A DNA stretch of 39,842 bases from an uncultured Acetatifactor sp. (GCA_947625255.1 CANQNT010000031.1:1-39842); one strand, 5' to 3'. Positions 8,092 through 18,233 are shown, counted from the first letter of the stretch. Notes: generated by a model from the letters alone, not told the origin. Program-made: numbers and translations.

Positions 8092-8853
8092 ATGAAAGAA
8101 CAACTTTACACCATCCCCCTGAACGATGCCGTCAATGCCCGGGACGAATGCCCCTTTTGCTTTATCGAGCGCAACGTGGAACAAGACCTGATGGATTTCG
8201 TGCTGGGTTCCGGTTCCTCTTATATGGAAGCGGACATGAGAGATCTGACGGACAAGGCCGGCTTCTGCCGGACGCACTTCAAGAAGATGTTCGACTATGG
8301 CAATACCTTAGGCAATGCCTGGATCCTCAAAACCCATTACAAAAGAATGATCAAGGAAATGGAACAACAATTCGCTTCTTTCCGTCCGGGCAAAACCACT
8401 CTCAAGGATAAGTTCCGTAAAAACGTCCAGAGCAGCAACCCCATCGGTGTCTGGATCACGGAAAAGGAACAGTCCTGCTATATCTGCGACCAGTTCAAGA
8501 GCACCTATGCCCGCTACCTGGACACTTTCTTTTACCTTTACCAAAACGATGAAGATTTCCGCCGCAAGATCAAGGAAAGCAAGGGCTTCTGCCTGCCTCA
8601 TTTCAAGGATCTGTGCGAGGCTGCCGACGTAACCCTGCCGGACCGTATGAAAGAGGATTTCTACGGATGCGTGCTTCCCCTGATGCGCGACAATATGAAC
8701 CGCATTGCGGAAGACGTATCCTGGCTGGTGGAAAAATTCGACTACCGCAACAAGGACGCGGACTGGAAGAATTCCAGGGATGCCATCCAGAGAGGCATGC
8801 AGAAACTAAAAGGCGGCTATCCCGCGGATCCGCCCTACAAAATGAACAAATAG
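8092..8853 (+). CDS. DUF6062 family protein with duplicated Cys/His motif
   Basis: This soluble 253-residue protein has no known function. It starts MKEQLYTIPL, and the sequence resembles the family called DUF6062 in Clostridia. It contains two copies of one pattern: CPFC at 20-23 with C59 and H62 (GFCRTHF), and CYIC at 129-132 with C167 and H170 (GFCLPHF). The spacing from the CxxC to the CxxH is 35 residues in the first copy and 34 in the second. Each copy has four likely ligands, suggesting two zinc or metal sites in two related helical halves. The ATG at 8092 is preferred over earlier in-frame codons because homology and charge pattern begin there; the ribosome site is modest. It is convergent with a TetR gene. 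Confidence 0.8.
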   Translation: MKEQLYTIPLNDAVNARDECPFCFIERNVEQDLMDFVLGSGSSYMEADMRDLTDKAGFCRTHFKKMFDYGNTLGNAWILKTHYKRMIKEMEQQFASFRPGKTTLKDKFRKNVQSSNPIGVWITEKEQSCYICDQFKSTYARYLDTFFYLYQNDEDFRRKIKESKGFCLPHFKDLCEAADVTLPDRMKEDFYGCVLPLMRDNMNRIAEDVSWLVEKFDYRNKDADWKNSRDAIQRGMQKLKGGYPADPPYKMNK

Positions 8854-8878
8854 GGGGCCGCCTTCGGGCACCCCCTAT
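8850..8878. terminator. Bidirectional terminator shared by convergent genes
   Basis: ATAGGGGG pairs with CCCCCTAT around a GC-rich core. The stem contains the TAG stop codons of both the DUF6062 gene (plus) and the TetR gene (minus). The minus-strand transcript runs into TTTGTT; the plus side lacks a good T run. Confidence 0.55.
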
Positions 8879-9477
8879 CTATATACCAGTTCTTTCATCA
8901 TTCCAAGGTACTCCTCAATCTCCGCAGTCAAAAGCTCCGGCTGAAAAGATCCGTCCCGGAAACGTTCCGTCATCAATCCCTTAACGGTCAGATCCATCAT
9001 CTTGCGCAGCTTGATCCAATCGACTCCCCGCGGAAGCCTGGTCAGGTCTGTCTGGGAGTAGGCAATATCATACGCCTCCAACAGAAGCGGACGCTTCGCC
9101 GCGATGGCCATGATCGCCTCACTGCTGCTTTCCTGATGGGCGCGGTCCAGAAACATCTGCATATACGGATAACCCTTTAAGGCGCTCATCTTGGCCCGCT
9201 CAATCTGCTTCATCAGTTCAAACAGCTCATGCTCCCCGGGATCCACCATGTCCCGCAGCTCCAGCATCATAAAGCGCGCACTGTACTCATACACAAAAGC
9301 ATAGGTCCCCTGCTTGCTCTCAAAATAGTGAAACAAAAGTCCTTTACTGATTCCGGCTTCTTTCACAATCTCGTCCGTACTGGCGTGACGATATCCCTGC
9401 GTGGCGAACACCTTTAACGCGCCATTGATCATCCGGTCCTGCTTTTCCCGCTTCAATTCAAAAAAACGATCATTCAT
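8875..9477 (-). CDS. TetR/AcrR family transcriptional regulator
   Basis: This is a ligand-responsive DNA-binding repressor of about 200 residues. The helix-turn-helix is clear at residues 31-54 (STDEIVKEAGISKGLLFHYF), with the usual first helix rich in basic residues. The C-terminal half is the variable ligand and dimer domain. The start begins MNDRFFELK; an ATG 21 codons earlier has no ribosome site and may overlap the promoter. Its 5' end faces the LEA-like gene, so that gene or itself may be its target, but no clear palindrome was found in the shared region. The inducer is unknown. Confidence 0.9.
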   Translation of the reverse strand: MNDRFFELKREKQDRMINGALKVFATQGYRHASTDEIVKEAGISKGLLFHYFESKQGTYAFVYEYSARFMMLELRDMVDPGEHELFELMKQIERAKMSALKGYPYMQMFLDRAHQESSSEAIMAIAAKRPLLLEAYDIAYSQTDLTRLPRGVDWIKLRKMMDLTVKGLMTERFRDGSFQPELLTAEIEEYLGMMKELVYR

Positions 9478-9619
9478 CTTCCGTAACCCCGCCTTGCTTT
9501 CACAATCCCGCCTACCTTGTTTTAAGTTTATCACATACAAGAAGGTTAATCAACGCAATAATTTTCCAATTATAAAAATTTTTATGGTAAATTTTTTCAA
9601 AAAAATAATACATATTCTC

Positions 9620-9648
9620 TTTTCATTTTCACAAAATAGTATTAATAT
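9620..9648 (+). promoter_or_regulatory. Possible promoter of the LEA-like gene
   Basis: TTTTCA, 17 bp, TAATAT lie in a very AT-rich stretch. Other -10 registers (TATAGT) are possible, so the exact boxes are uncertain. A strong GAAAGGAG ribosome site follows before the ATG. Confidence 0.4.
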
Positions 9649-9685
9649 AGTAGTATGAAATTGGATTTTCGAAAGGAGTAACCCC

Positions 9686-10204
9686 ATGTCCAAAAAATTA
9701 AGCAAAATTCTACTCTTAACCTCTGCCGTCAGTGCTGCCGCCGTGGCTGCTTTTTATATCCTCAAGAAAAAGGATATCATTTCCGTGGAGGTGAATAACG
9801 ATGAGGATGACGATGAGGAGTTTCCCGATGACCTGGAAGAGGATACCGAAACTCCCCGCAATTATGTCTCCCTGAACACCGAACATACGGATGGCGCCGC
9901 CGAAACCGTGGCGGAAAAAGCAAAAAACGCCGCACAGGCCGCGGCGGAAAAGGCGGAAGACGCCGCCGAAACCGTGGCGGAAAAAGCAGAAAGCGCCGCA
10001 CAGGCCGCGGCGGAAAAGGCGGAAGACGCCGCCGAAACCGTAGCGGAGAAAGCGGAAAGCACTGCCCAAGCAGCCGCTGAAAATGCCGTCAGGAAAGCGG
10101 AAGCGTTGAAAGATTCCGTAGAGGACACGAAAGAGTTTCTGGATGAAAGCATAGAGGAATTCTTTGACGATGACGGCGATGAAAGAATTCCCTCCGAAGA
10201 ATAA
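9686..10204 (+). CDS. Membrane-anchored LEA-like 11-mer repeat protein
   Basis: This 172-residue protein has an N-terminal membrane segment (about 7-26, rich in Ala/Val, then KKK), an acidic spacer and a long alanine/glutamate/lysine helix. The helix is built from 11-residue units such as AAETVAEKAES and AAQAAAEKAED, alternating over about residues 71-136, followed by an amphipathic acidic tail. The 11-mer pattern resembles group 3 LEA proteins and YtxH-like stress proteins, which form long helices and may protect membranes or proteins in dry or osmotic stress; that role is inferred only from pattern. Topology is probably a single anchor with the repeat outside or along the membrane. It is flanked by a TetR gene (divergent) and a bidirectional hairpin. 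Nothing indicates an enzyme. Confidence 0.8.
   Translation: MSKKLSKILLLTSAVSAAAVAAFYILKKKDIISVEVNNDEDDDEEFPDDLEEDTETPRNYVSLNTEHTDGAAETVAEKAKNAAQAAAEKAEDAAETVAEKAESAAQAAAEKAEDAAETVAEKAESTAQAAAENAVRKAEALKDSVEDTKEFLDESIEEFFDDDGDERIPSEE
9896..10093 (+). repeat. Three tandem 66-bp coding repeats
   Basis: Units begin at 9896, 9962 and 10028, each starting GCCGCCGAAACCGT. The first two are almost identical at DNA level; the third has drifted. Each unit encodes 22 residues made of two 11-mers. Near identity of the first two copies suggests recent duplication or gene conversion, so copy number could vary between strains. Confidence 0.9.
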
Positions 10205-10237
10205 AAGCTTCCGTTAAACAGGAAGATGATGAAAGTT

Positions 10238-10286
10238 GCATGGTCATAAAGGGAGGACATTCTCCCTTTATAACCATGCTTTTTTT
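10238..10286 (+). terminator. Strong intrinsic terminator between convergent genes
   Basis: GCATGGT-CATAAAGGGAG pairs with CTCCCTTTATA-ACCATGC with a 6-nt loop and is followed by seven T residues on the plus strand. The right arm includes the end of the MocR-type gene and its TAA stop, so the hairpin doubles as coding sequence for the opposite gene. Confidence 0.88.
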
Positions 10287-11776
10287 AACAAATCCATTCC
10301 CTGTCGGATTTGTTCTTCGCTCAAGCCGCCATATCCCAACAGTATGGTGGCTTTTTGCGTGGGATTGCTTTGAATAAAGCTGTCCGACATCCCATAGACT
10401 TTGACTCCCAAATCCCGCGCGCCGGCAATCAATTCTTCCTCCGTCCGTCCATCCCGGGCCGTCAGCAGAAGATGCAGACCCGCGTTCTCGCCTGATAGAC
10501 AGAACGCTTTCTTAAACGGCTGCAAAAGCTCCAACAACAACTCGTGTTTTCCGCGATAAATCTTCCGCATCTTGTTTAAATACCGCTCAAAGTGACCGTT
10601 CTGAATAAATTCGTTTAAAATTCTCTGGTCGATCCTCGACACCGTGGTGGAATAAAAAAAGCATTCTTTCCGATAGCGTTCCAGAAGCCGCTCCGGCAGC
10701 ACCATATAGCTGACGCGGATGGCCGGGGCGATGGCCTTGGAAAAGGTCCCGATATAGATTACCTTTCCCCGTCTGTCCGAAGCCTGCAGGGAAGGAATGG
10801 GCTTGCCCCGGTAACGGAATTCACTGTCGTAATCGTCCTCGATCAAATATCTGGATTCCTCTCCGTCCGCCCAGCGCAAAAGCTCCGCCCTGCGCCCGAT
10901 GGGCATCACAGTACCCGTGGGAAACTGGTGCGAGGGCATCACATAAGCCGCCGTCACATTTTCCGACTCCAGTCCGGCAGCACTCATCCCGTTTTCATCC
11001 ATGTCCACCGCCACAATCGTATAGGCGAAAGATTGGAAAATCCGATAAGCTCTTTTATAAGTGGGATTCTCCATGGCGATACGCACATGACGGCCCAGAA
11101 TCTTTTCCAGCAAGAGCAAAAGATAGTCATTTCCGGCTCCCACGATAATCTGTTCCGGGCTGCAGTTCACTCCCCGGGAAGAATGCAGATACCGGCTGAT
11201 GGTGGTCCGCAGCACCAGATCCCCCTGGGGCTCTCCCTGGGCAAACAGGCTGCTGTCGCTCTCACTTAATATGTTCTTCGTAATCCTCATCCACACGTTA
11301 AACGGAAAAGCGCTCATGTCAATGGCATGGGGCGAAAAATCATACTGTACGCTCTTCCGGCTTTCCACTCCGGACACAGCCCCCTCTTCCGCCTCTTGCC
11401 CGTTCCTGTAATCATTCCCGCCATTCTCGGATGCGAACCCGGCACTTCCCGCGGAACGATTTCCCTTGTCAGCGGATACCGGCCCGCTTGCAGTCCTCCG
11501 TTCCACGTCTTCCAACCGAAACAGTTCATCCATTTTACAGACAAAATACCCCCGGTAAGGGCGAGACTCAATATATCCCTCGCTAAGCAGCTGTCCATAG
11601 GCAGTATCCACGGTGCTGCGCGCCACCTGCAAATATTCCGCCATGGAACGAGTGGAGGGAAGCCTCTCGCCCGTCAGAAGCTTCCCCTCCCTGATTTCCC
11701 GCTTAATATGCTCGTAAATCTGCTCATACAGATGCTTTCCTCCATCCATATGAAGCTGAATCGTCATATCATACAT
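10268..11776 (-). CDS. MocR/GabR-type PLP-dependent transcriptional regulator
   Basis: This 502-residue protein joins a GntR winged helix-turn-helix (about residues 15-80, with LPSTRSMAEYLQVARSTV) to a class I aminotransferase-like domain (about 145-500). The PLP lysine is K347 in GTFSKAIAP and the aspartate region is LIEDDYDSEF near 315. The linker (about 85-145) is unusually long and polar. Family members use PLP as a cofactor for sensing, often regulating GABA, taurine, or vitamin B6 genes (pdxST). None of those genes is adjacent, so the target is unknown. The ATG chosen has AGAGGA upstream. It lies downstream of glnS in the same direction with a 120-bp gap. Confidence 0.93.
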   Translation of the reverse strand: MYDMTIQLHMDGGKHLYEQIYEHIKREIREGKLLTGERLPSTRSMAEYLQVARSTVDTAYGQLLSEGYIESRPYRGYFVCKMDELFRLEDVERRTASGPVSADKGNRSAGSAGFASENGGNDYRNGQEAEEGAVSGVESRKSVQYDFSPHAIDMSAFPFNVWMRITKNILSESDSSLFAQGEPQGDLVLRTTISRYLHSSRGVNCSPEQIIVGAGNDYLLLLLEKILGRHVRIAMENPTYKRAYRIFQSFAYTIVAVDMDENGMSAAGLESENVTAAYVMPSHQFPTGTVMPIGRRAELLRWADGEESRYLIEDDYDSEFRYRGKPIPSLQASDRRGKVIYIGTFSKAIAPAIRVSYMVLPERLLERYRKECFFYSTTVSRIDQRILNEFIQNGHFERYLNKMRKIYRGKHELLLELLQPFKKAFCLSGENAGLHLLLTARDGRTEEELIAGARDLGVKVYGMSDSFIQSNPTQKATILLGYGGLSEEQIRQGMDLLKKAWL

Positions 11777-11896
11777 AAAAATATCCTCTTCTTTACACTG
11801 GATTCCGCCGTTATCCTACGCCCATAGCGGCCGCCTTTCCTCCAAGCCGCGTACCGCTTTCCGGACGCAACAGCGCACCGTCTCCGAAGGTCCCGC

Positions 11897-13603
11897 TTAC
11901 TTCGGCAGCGTATAAGAGCTTTTCAGCGACACAATGCGGTTGAATACCAGCGCGTCCGGCCTGGAATCCCTGGCATCCACACAGAAGAAGCCTTGTCTGA
12001 CAAACTGGAAACTGTCGTAAGCCTTGGCCTTCGCAAAGGCAGGCTCCAAATAACAATGCTCCAGTACCGTCAGCGAATCAGGATTCAGATTCAGGCTGCC
12101 GTCCTCGTTGTACACGCCCTTTTCCTCGTCGATAATATTCTCATAGAGGCGCACCCGGGCCGTGATCGCATGGGCCGCGCTGACCCAGTGAATCGTGCCC
12201 TTGACCTTGCGGGCATTGAAGCCGCTGCCGCTCCTGGTCTCGGGGTCGTAGGTACAATGCACCTCTACCACCTTACCGTTTTCATCCTTGACACAGCCGG
12301 TACAAGTGACAAAATAAGCGTTCATCAGGCGTACCTCATTGCCCGGGAAGAGGCGGAAATACTTCTTGGGAGGCACCTCCATAAAGTCCTCTCTTTCAAT
12401 ATACAGCTCCCTGCTAAACGGCAGAGGCCTGGAGCCCAAAGCTTCATTTTCCAGATTATTGGGCGCATCCAGCCATTCCACCTGGCCGGCGGGATAGTTG
12501 TCGATGATCAGCTTCACCGGATCCAATACCGCCATCATACGAGGCTTCTTCGCTTTTAAATCCTCACGGATACAATACTCCAGCATGGCATAATCCACAG
12601 AAGAATTGCTCTTGGACACGCCGCACAGGTCTACGAACATCTTAATGGATTCCGGAGTAAAGCCCCGCCTGCGCAGGGCGGCAATGGTCACCAGCCGAGG
12701 GTCGTCCCAACCGTCCACGATTCCATCCTCCACCAACTTCTTGATGTAGCGCTTGCCCGTCACCACGTTGGTCAGATACATTTTGGCAAATTCAATCTGC
12801 CTGGGCGGATGGGGGTATTCCAGCTCCCGCACTACCCAGTCATACAAAGGCCTGTGGTCCTCGAACTCCAAGGTACAGATAGAATGGGTGATTCCTTCAA
12901 TGGCATCCTCGATGGGATGGGCGAAATCATACATGGGATAGATACACCACTTGTCCCCGGTATTGTGATGGGTCATATGAGCCACCCGATAGATCACCGG
13001 ATCGCGCATATTCATATTGGGGGAAGCCATGTCGATGCGCGCGCGAAGCACCTTTTCTCCATCCGCGTACTTTCCGGCCCGCATTTCCTCGAAAAGCTTC
13101 AGATTCTCTTCCACGCTGCGGCCACAGCTAGGATCATCCCTGCCGGGCTCCGTAAGAGTTCCTCTGTATTCCCGGATCTGATCCGCGCTCAAATCGGACA
13201 CATAGGCCTTGCCCTTTTTAATAAGCTTCACAGCGCCCTCGTACATCTGCTCAAAATAATCGGACGCAAAGAACAGCCTGTCCTCCCAGTCCGCTCCCAG
13301 CCATTGAATATCCGCCTTGATGGATTCCACGAATTCCGTTTTTTCTTTGGTGGGATTCGTGTCGTCAAAACGCATATTAAACTTGCCGCCGTACTCCCTG
13401 GCCAGCCCATAATTTAAAAGAATACTCTTCGCGTGACCGATGTGCAGGTATCCGTTAGGCTCCGGAGGAAAACGAGTATGCACCGTGTCATACACCCCTT
13501 CCGCCAGGTCCTTGTCAATAATCTGTTCTATAAAATTGCGCGAAGCCTTTTCCTCACCCTTATCTTCCGAGATTTCTTCAGCTACCTTTTCCTTCTCACT
13601 CAT
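11897..13603 (-). CDS. glnS: Glutaminyl-tRNA synthetase
   Basis: This 568-residue class I synthetase charges tRNA-Gln directly. The HIGH motif is intact in [13 protein letters not shown]. The position of the KMSKS loop, aligned with the VMSKR of the E. coli enzyme, reads VVTGKR, followed by the conserved GWDDPRL and [10 protein letters not shown] blocks. The C-terminal anticodon-binding beta barrels are complete. The first 20 residues are a charged extension. Its presence shows that Gln-tRNA does not depend on the GatCAB amidotransferase encoded 6 kb away. It has its own promoter about 45 bp upstream and no T-box. Confidence 0.96.
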   Translation of the reverse strand: MSEKEKVAEEISEDKGEEKASRNFIEQIIDKDLAEGVYDTVHTRFPPEPNGYLHIGHAKSILLNYGLAREYGGKFNMRFDDTNPTKEKTEFVESIKADIQWLGADWEDRLFFASDYFEQMYEGAVKLIKKGKAYVSDLSADQIREYRGTLTEPGRDDPSCGRSVEENLKLFEEMRAGKYADGEKVLRARIDMASPNMNMRDPVIYRVAHMTHHNTGDKWCIYPMYDFAHPIEDAIEGITHSICTLEFEDHRPLYDWVVRELEYPHPPRQIEFAKMYLTNVVTGKRYIKKLVEDGIVDGWDDPRLVTIAALRRRGFTPESIKMFVDLCGVSKSNSSVDYAMLEYCIREDLKAKKPRMMAVLDPVKLIIDNYPAGQVEWLDAPNNLENEALGSRPLPFSRELYIEREDFMEVPPKKYFRLFPGNEVRLMNAYFVTCTGCVKDENGKVVEVHCTYDPETRSGSGFNARKVKGTIHWVSAAHAITARVRLYENIIDEEKGVYNEDGSLNLNPDSLTVLEHCYLEPAFAKAKAYDSFQFVRQGFFCVDARDSRPDALVFNRIVSLKSSYTLPK

Positions 13604-13644
13604 AAGAACTTTCCGCCTTTCCTTTCCGGTATCAAATATGCTTT

Positions 13645-13673
13645 ATCTTAACACCAAATACGCCGTCAGGCAA
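13645..13673 (-). promoter_or_regulatory. Promoter of glnS
   Basis: TTGCCT, a 17-bp spacer and TAAGAT lie on the minus strand 40-70 bp before glnS. The leader is only about 35 nt, so no T-box control fits here. Confidence 0.65.
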
Positions 13674-13776
13674 GCTTTTTTTCGAAGAGTCCCTCCGTCA
13701 TTCTTGCAGAAGACTTCCCGCCCCAATCCCGCTTCCCGATCCCTGCCAGGGCCAGGCATCCCGGGGAAGGACGGCG

Positions 13777-13801
13777 AAAAATTCTCACCAGGCCTGCCGG
13801 T
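13777..13801 (-). terminator. Weak terminator candidate after the PurO-AICARFT gene
   Basis: ACCGG and CTGGT form a 5-bp stem with a 5-nt loop on the minus strand, followed by GAGAATTTTT. The stem is short and the T tract is offset, so this is tentative. The remaining gap up to the glnS promoter is GC-rich with nothing else recognised. Confidence 0.35.
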
Positions 13802-13811
13802 CATCTGATCC

Positions 13812-15698
13812 TTAATGATGGAACAGGCGGATTCCTGTAAAGGCCATCACCATGTGATACTTATTGCAGCAGTCGATCACCGCGTCATCCCGCACGGAAC
13901 CGCCGGGCTGGGCAATGTATTTCACGCCGCTTTTGTGTGCCCGCTCGATATTGTCAGAGAACGGAAAGAACGCGTCGGATCCCAGCGTCACATCCTGCAA
14001 CCCGTCCAGCCAGGCCCTCTTTTCCTCTCTGGTGAACACGGGAGGTTTTACCTTGAACGTCTTTTCCCAGACGCCATCCGCCAGCACATCCATATATTCC
14101 TCGCCGATATAGAGATCGATGGCGTTGTCTCTGTCGGCACGGCCGATTTTATCCAAAAACCGCAGATTCAGGACCTGAGGCGCCTGACGGAGATACCAGT
14201 TGTCCGCCTTCTGTCCGGCCAGTCTGGTACAATGAATACGGGACTGCTGCCCCGCGCCAATACCGATGGCCTGACCGCCCTTGACGTAGCACACCGAGTT
14301 GGACTGGGTATATTTCAGGGTGATCAGAGCAATCTTCATATCGATGAGGGCCTCCTGGGGAAGCTCCTGATTCTCCGTCACAATATTGGACAACAGGCCG
14401 CCATTGATATCCAGCTCGTTTCTGCCCTGCTCAAAGGTGATTCCGAACACCTGCTTTCGCTCCACACAGGCAGGCTTGTACGCGGGATCGATCTCGATCA
14501 CATTGTAGGCGCCCTTTTTCTTCGCCTTCAAAAGTTCCAGGGCTTCCGGCGTATAACCGGGAGCGATCACACCGTCAGACACTTCCCGCTTGATCAGGCG
14601 GGCGGTATCCACGTCGCACACATCGGACAACGCGATAAAATCGCCAAAGGAGGACATTCTGTCCGCTCCTCTGGCCCTGGCATAGGCACAGGCCAGCGGG
14701 GAAAGCTCTCCCAGATCGTCCACCCAGTAAATTCTTGCAAGCGTCTTATCCAGAGGAAGCCCTACCGCGGCCCCTGCAGGGGATACATGCTTAAAAGAAG
14801 TGGCGGCAGGAAGCCCCGTGGCCTCCTTTAATTCCTTGACCAGCTGCCAGCCGTTAAAAGCATCCAGGAAATTAATATATCCGGGTCTGCCGTTCAGCAC
14901 GGTTACGGGCAAAGCGCCTCCATCCTCCATATAAATCCGGGACGGCTTCTGGTTCGGGTTGCAGCCATATTTTAACGGAATTCCGATCTGATGCTTGTTC
15001 AGGATTCTGGTCCGATAAGCGCCGGTGGCAATGTCAATAAAGCGCACGAACAGGGAAACCTTATTCTCCTCGTTCAGACTGGTCCACAACAGGCGGGTAA
15101 ACGCATCCAGGTCATCCCCGATTTCCACCGGCTTCGGCTCTCCCTCAAAGCTGGGCAGAGGGTTTCCATCATGCATATAAGTGTGAATAAAATGACCCTC
15201 TCCCGCAAGGGGCTTATCGTAAGTATAGGTATAACGGTTACAGCAGGCCGGATCCCCGCGGTCACTTTTCAGAATGGACATGGCGTAGGAATAGACGCCG
15301 TTCTCCACATGAAGCACACCCGAGATCCGGGGCGTAAAGTTAGGACCGTCCGGCTCGAATTCACGGCTCCTTAAGGACTGCTCAAAGGTCAGTCCCTTTT
15401 CCAGGCCCTCATAAATCGTATCCGTCTGATCCCCGTTGGTCACGATGGTATCCGCCCCCAGCACTCTCACCGGCGCGTAAATGATCAGACTGGGATCCTC
15501 CAGCTTGGAGGGATCATAAGCCTCCGTGCGGATTCCCTCGCCCTCCACCGCAAAAATGCGGTTGCGGCTGTTGGAGCTTCTGCCCATAATGAAATAAGCC
15601 GTTACGGCATATTTCCCATCGGCGGAACGTCCGATGACGATGCCCCGCCCGGGATAGGTGTTGGTAGATAATTCCTTCTGCAAAGATAATGTGCTCAT
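13812..15698 (-). CDS. Fused PurO-type IMP cyclohydrolase / AICAR transformylase
   Basis: This 628-residue protein should carry out the last two steps of IMP synthesis. Residues 1 to about 240 match the PurO-type IMP cyclohydrolase (start NTYPGRGIVIGRSADGKY, then VTAYFIMGRSSNSRNR), a fold unrelated to the PurH N-terminal domain. Residues from about 242 (LKYGCNPNQKPSRIY) are an AICAR formyltransferase domain with the catalytic Lys-His pair at 303-304 (SFKHVSPAG), a SNSVCYVKGGQAIGIGAGQQ block and the C-terminal PGGSVRDD...FTGIRLFHH. There is no stop or restart between the domains and almost no linker. The start at 15698 has AAGGAG nine bases upstream; earlier in-frame ATGs do not. It lies downstream of guaB, so purine genes cluster here. 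The usual bacterial PurH domain order is mimicked with a non-homologous first half. Confidence 0.9.
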   Translation of the reverse strand: MSTLSLQKELSTNTYPGRGIVIGRSADGKYAVTAYFIMGRSSNSRNRIFAVEGEGIRTEAYDPSKLEDPSLIIYAPVRVLGADTIVTNGDQTDTIYEGLEKGLTFEQSLRSREFEPDGPNFTPRISGVLHVENGVYSYAMSILKSDRGDPACCNRYTYTYDKPLAGEGHFIHTYMHDGNPLPSFEGEPKPVEIGDDLDAFTRLLWTSLNEENKVSLFVRFIDIATGAYRTRILNKHQIGIPLKYGCNPNQKPSRIYMEDGGALPVTVLNGRPGYINFLDAFNGWQLVKELKEATGLPAATSFKHVSPAGAAVGLPLDKTLARIYWVDDLGELSPLACAYARARGADRMSSFGDFIALSDVCDVDTARLIKREVSDGVIAPGYTPEALELLKAKKKGAYNVIEIDPAYKPACVERKQVFGITFEQGRNELDINGGLLSNIVTENQELPQEALIDMKIALITLKYTQSNSVCYVKGGQAIGIGAGQQSRIHCTRLAGQKADNWYLRQAPQVLNLRFLDKIGRADRDNAIDLYIGEEYMDVLADGVWEKTFKVKPPVFTREEKRAWLDGLQDVTLGSDAFFPFSDNIERAHKSGVKYIAQPGGSVRDDAVIDCCNKYHMVMAFTGIRLFHH

Positions 15699-15806
15699 AG
15701 TCGTTTTCTCCTTGTTTTGTTTATTTTGCCGGTATAAATTCCAAATGTGGCATTTCCCGCGCCATCCTATTGGAAATATGGAATATGACGCTTTCCTGAA
15801 TATGCT

Positions 15807-15855
15807 GAAAAACCGCCCGGGCATAGATGCGTCTTCTGCATCTTGCCCAGGCGGT
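15807..15855 (-). terminator. Strong intrinsic terminator after guaB
   Basis: On the minus strand ACCGCCTGGGCA-AGATGC pairs with GCATCT-ATGCCCGGGCGGT around a short loop and is followed by five T residues. It ends the guaB transcript; the sequence between it and the PurO fusion start (15699-15806) is AT-rich and must hold that gene's promoter, which I could not place with confidence. Confidence 0.9.
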
Positions 15856-15938
15856 CGGCTTCCAATACGATTACACTCCCTGTGGGTTCCCCCACCGCAG
15901 CCAGGCTGTTTTCCGCCAGTCGTGTAATTTCTTCTCTC

Positions 15939-17558
<1,620 letters not shown>

Positions 17559-17564
17559 CTGTAG

Positions 17565-17593
17565 AGTGTATCAGAATTCGGCCAGGATGTCAA
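17565..17593 (-). promoter_or_regulatory. Promoter of guaB
   Basis: A perfect TTGACA, a 17-bp spacer and TACACT lie on the minus strand, just after the stop of the DUF6106 gene. It is one of the best promoter matches in the window. Confidence 0.85.
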
Positions 17594-17601
17594 CATGAAA
17601 T

Positions 17602-18108
17602 TCAGTCTGTAAATACCTTTCTGGGAGAGGCATTCTTCATCAGCTTTACCAAAGCCTCATTGGGACTCAGAATCACTTTCTCCCCGCCCTCATAATACAT
17701 GACATAACGCTTGTCCGGCTTCAGCTCCTCGCCAACGCTGTAATCCGAAACTTTCTTGTTGTTCCGATTCTTGAAGTTATCGAGGTGATAGGAATGAATA
17801 GGGCCAAACGCCTCCATGCGGTCCAGGGAGTATGTGGCCACCCTTTTTCTGCGGGTCTTCGCCATCACCTTGTCCACCGACAGCTCTTTGTCCACATACA
17901 GATATTCAAACTCCAGATCGGTAAACAATTTCACCAGATACGAGCCGATTCCTGCCGCCACGGTCAATAAGAAAAAGATGATTCCCAAACCCGTCAGCAA
18001 AGCCAGAATGAAAAATATGACCGCCAAAACGATCAAAAACACCCGCAAAATTTTCCAGATCACAGACTGCTTCTGCTTAACAAGGCACTCCAAATACGCA
18101 TCACTCAT
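17602..18108 (-). CDS. Two-segment membrane protein (DUF6106-like)
   Basis: This 168-residue protein has two adjacent membrane segments (about residues 18-62, with a short turn) followed by a soluble C-terminal half containing EYLYVDKELSVDKVMAK, TRRKRVATYSL and a final PNEALVKLM...ASPRKVFTD block. The pattern matches the family I know as DUF6106 in Lachnospiraceae; the function is unknown. The soluble half is probably cytoplasmic and resembles a small beta domain, as in bPH-like proteins, but this is inference. The start MSDAYLE is supported by GGAAAGG upstream and by a promoter about 100 bp away; longer in-frame starts overlap that promoter. Confidence 0.75.
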   Translation of the reverse strand: MSDAYLECLVKQKQSVIWKILRVFLIVLAVIFFILALLTGLGIIFFLLTVAAGIGSYLVKLFTDLEFEYLYVDKELSVDKVMAKTRRKRVATYSLDRMEAFGPIHSYHLDNFKNRNNKKVSDYSVGEELKPDKRYVMYYEGGEKVILSPNEALVKLMKNASPRKVFTD

Positions 18109-18204
18109 ACTCAATACCTTTCCTTTTCTTTGTAAAATTCTTTTTAAAGCTTTCTCGCAACTCCAGGGTCGTCTCCAGACAGCCCTGAAACCTCTTTCTC
18201 TACC

Positions 18205-18233
18205 ATGATATAACATCCTGCGCCAACTTGCAA
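18205..18233 (-). promoter_or_regulatory. Promoter of the DUF6106-like gene
   Basis: TTGCAA, a 17-bp spacer and TATCAT on the minus strand. It would give a leader of about 90 nt. Confidence 0.6.

Noticed and set aside
9716..10069. Arg/Phe/Gly-rich minus-strand frame opposite the LEA-like gene
   Set aside because: It is the antisense shadow of the 66-bp repeats, with no ribosome site or promoter.
10268..11776. Class I aminotransferase enzyme
   Set aside because: The N-terminal GntR winged helix marks it as a MocR-type regulator, although the PLP lysine is kept.
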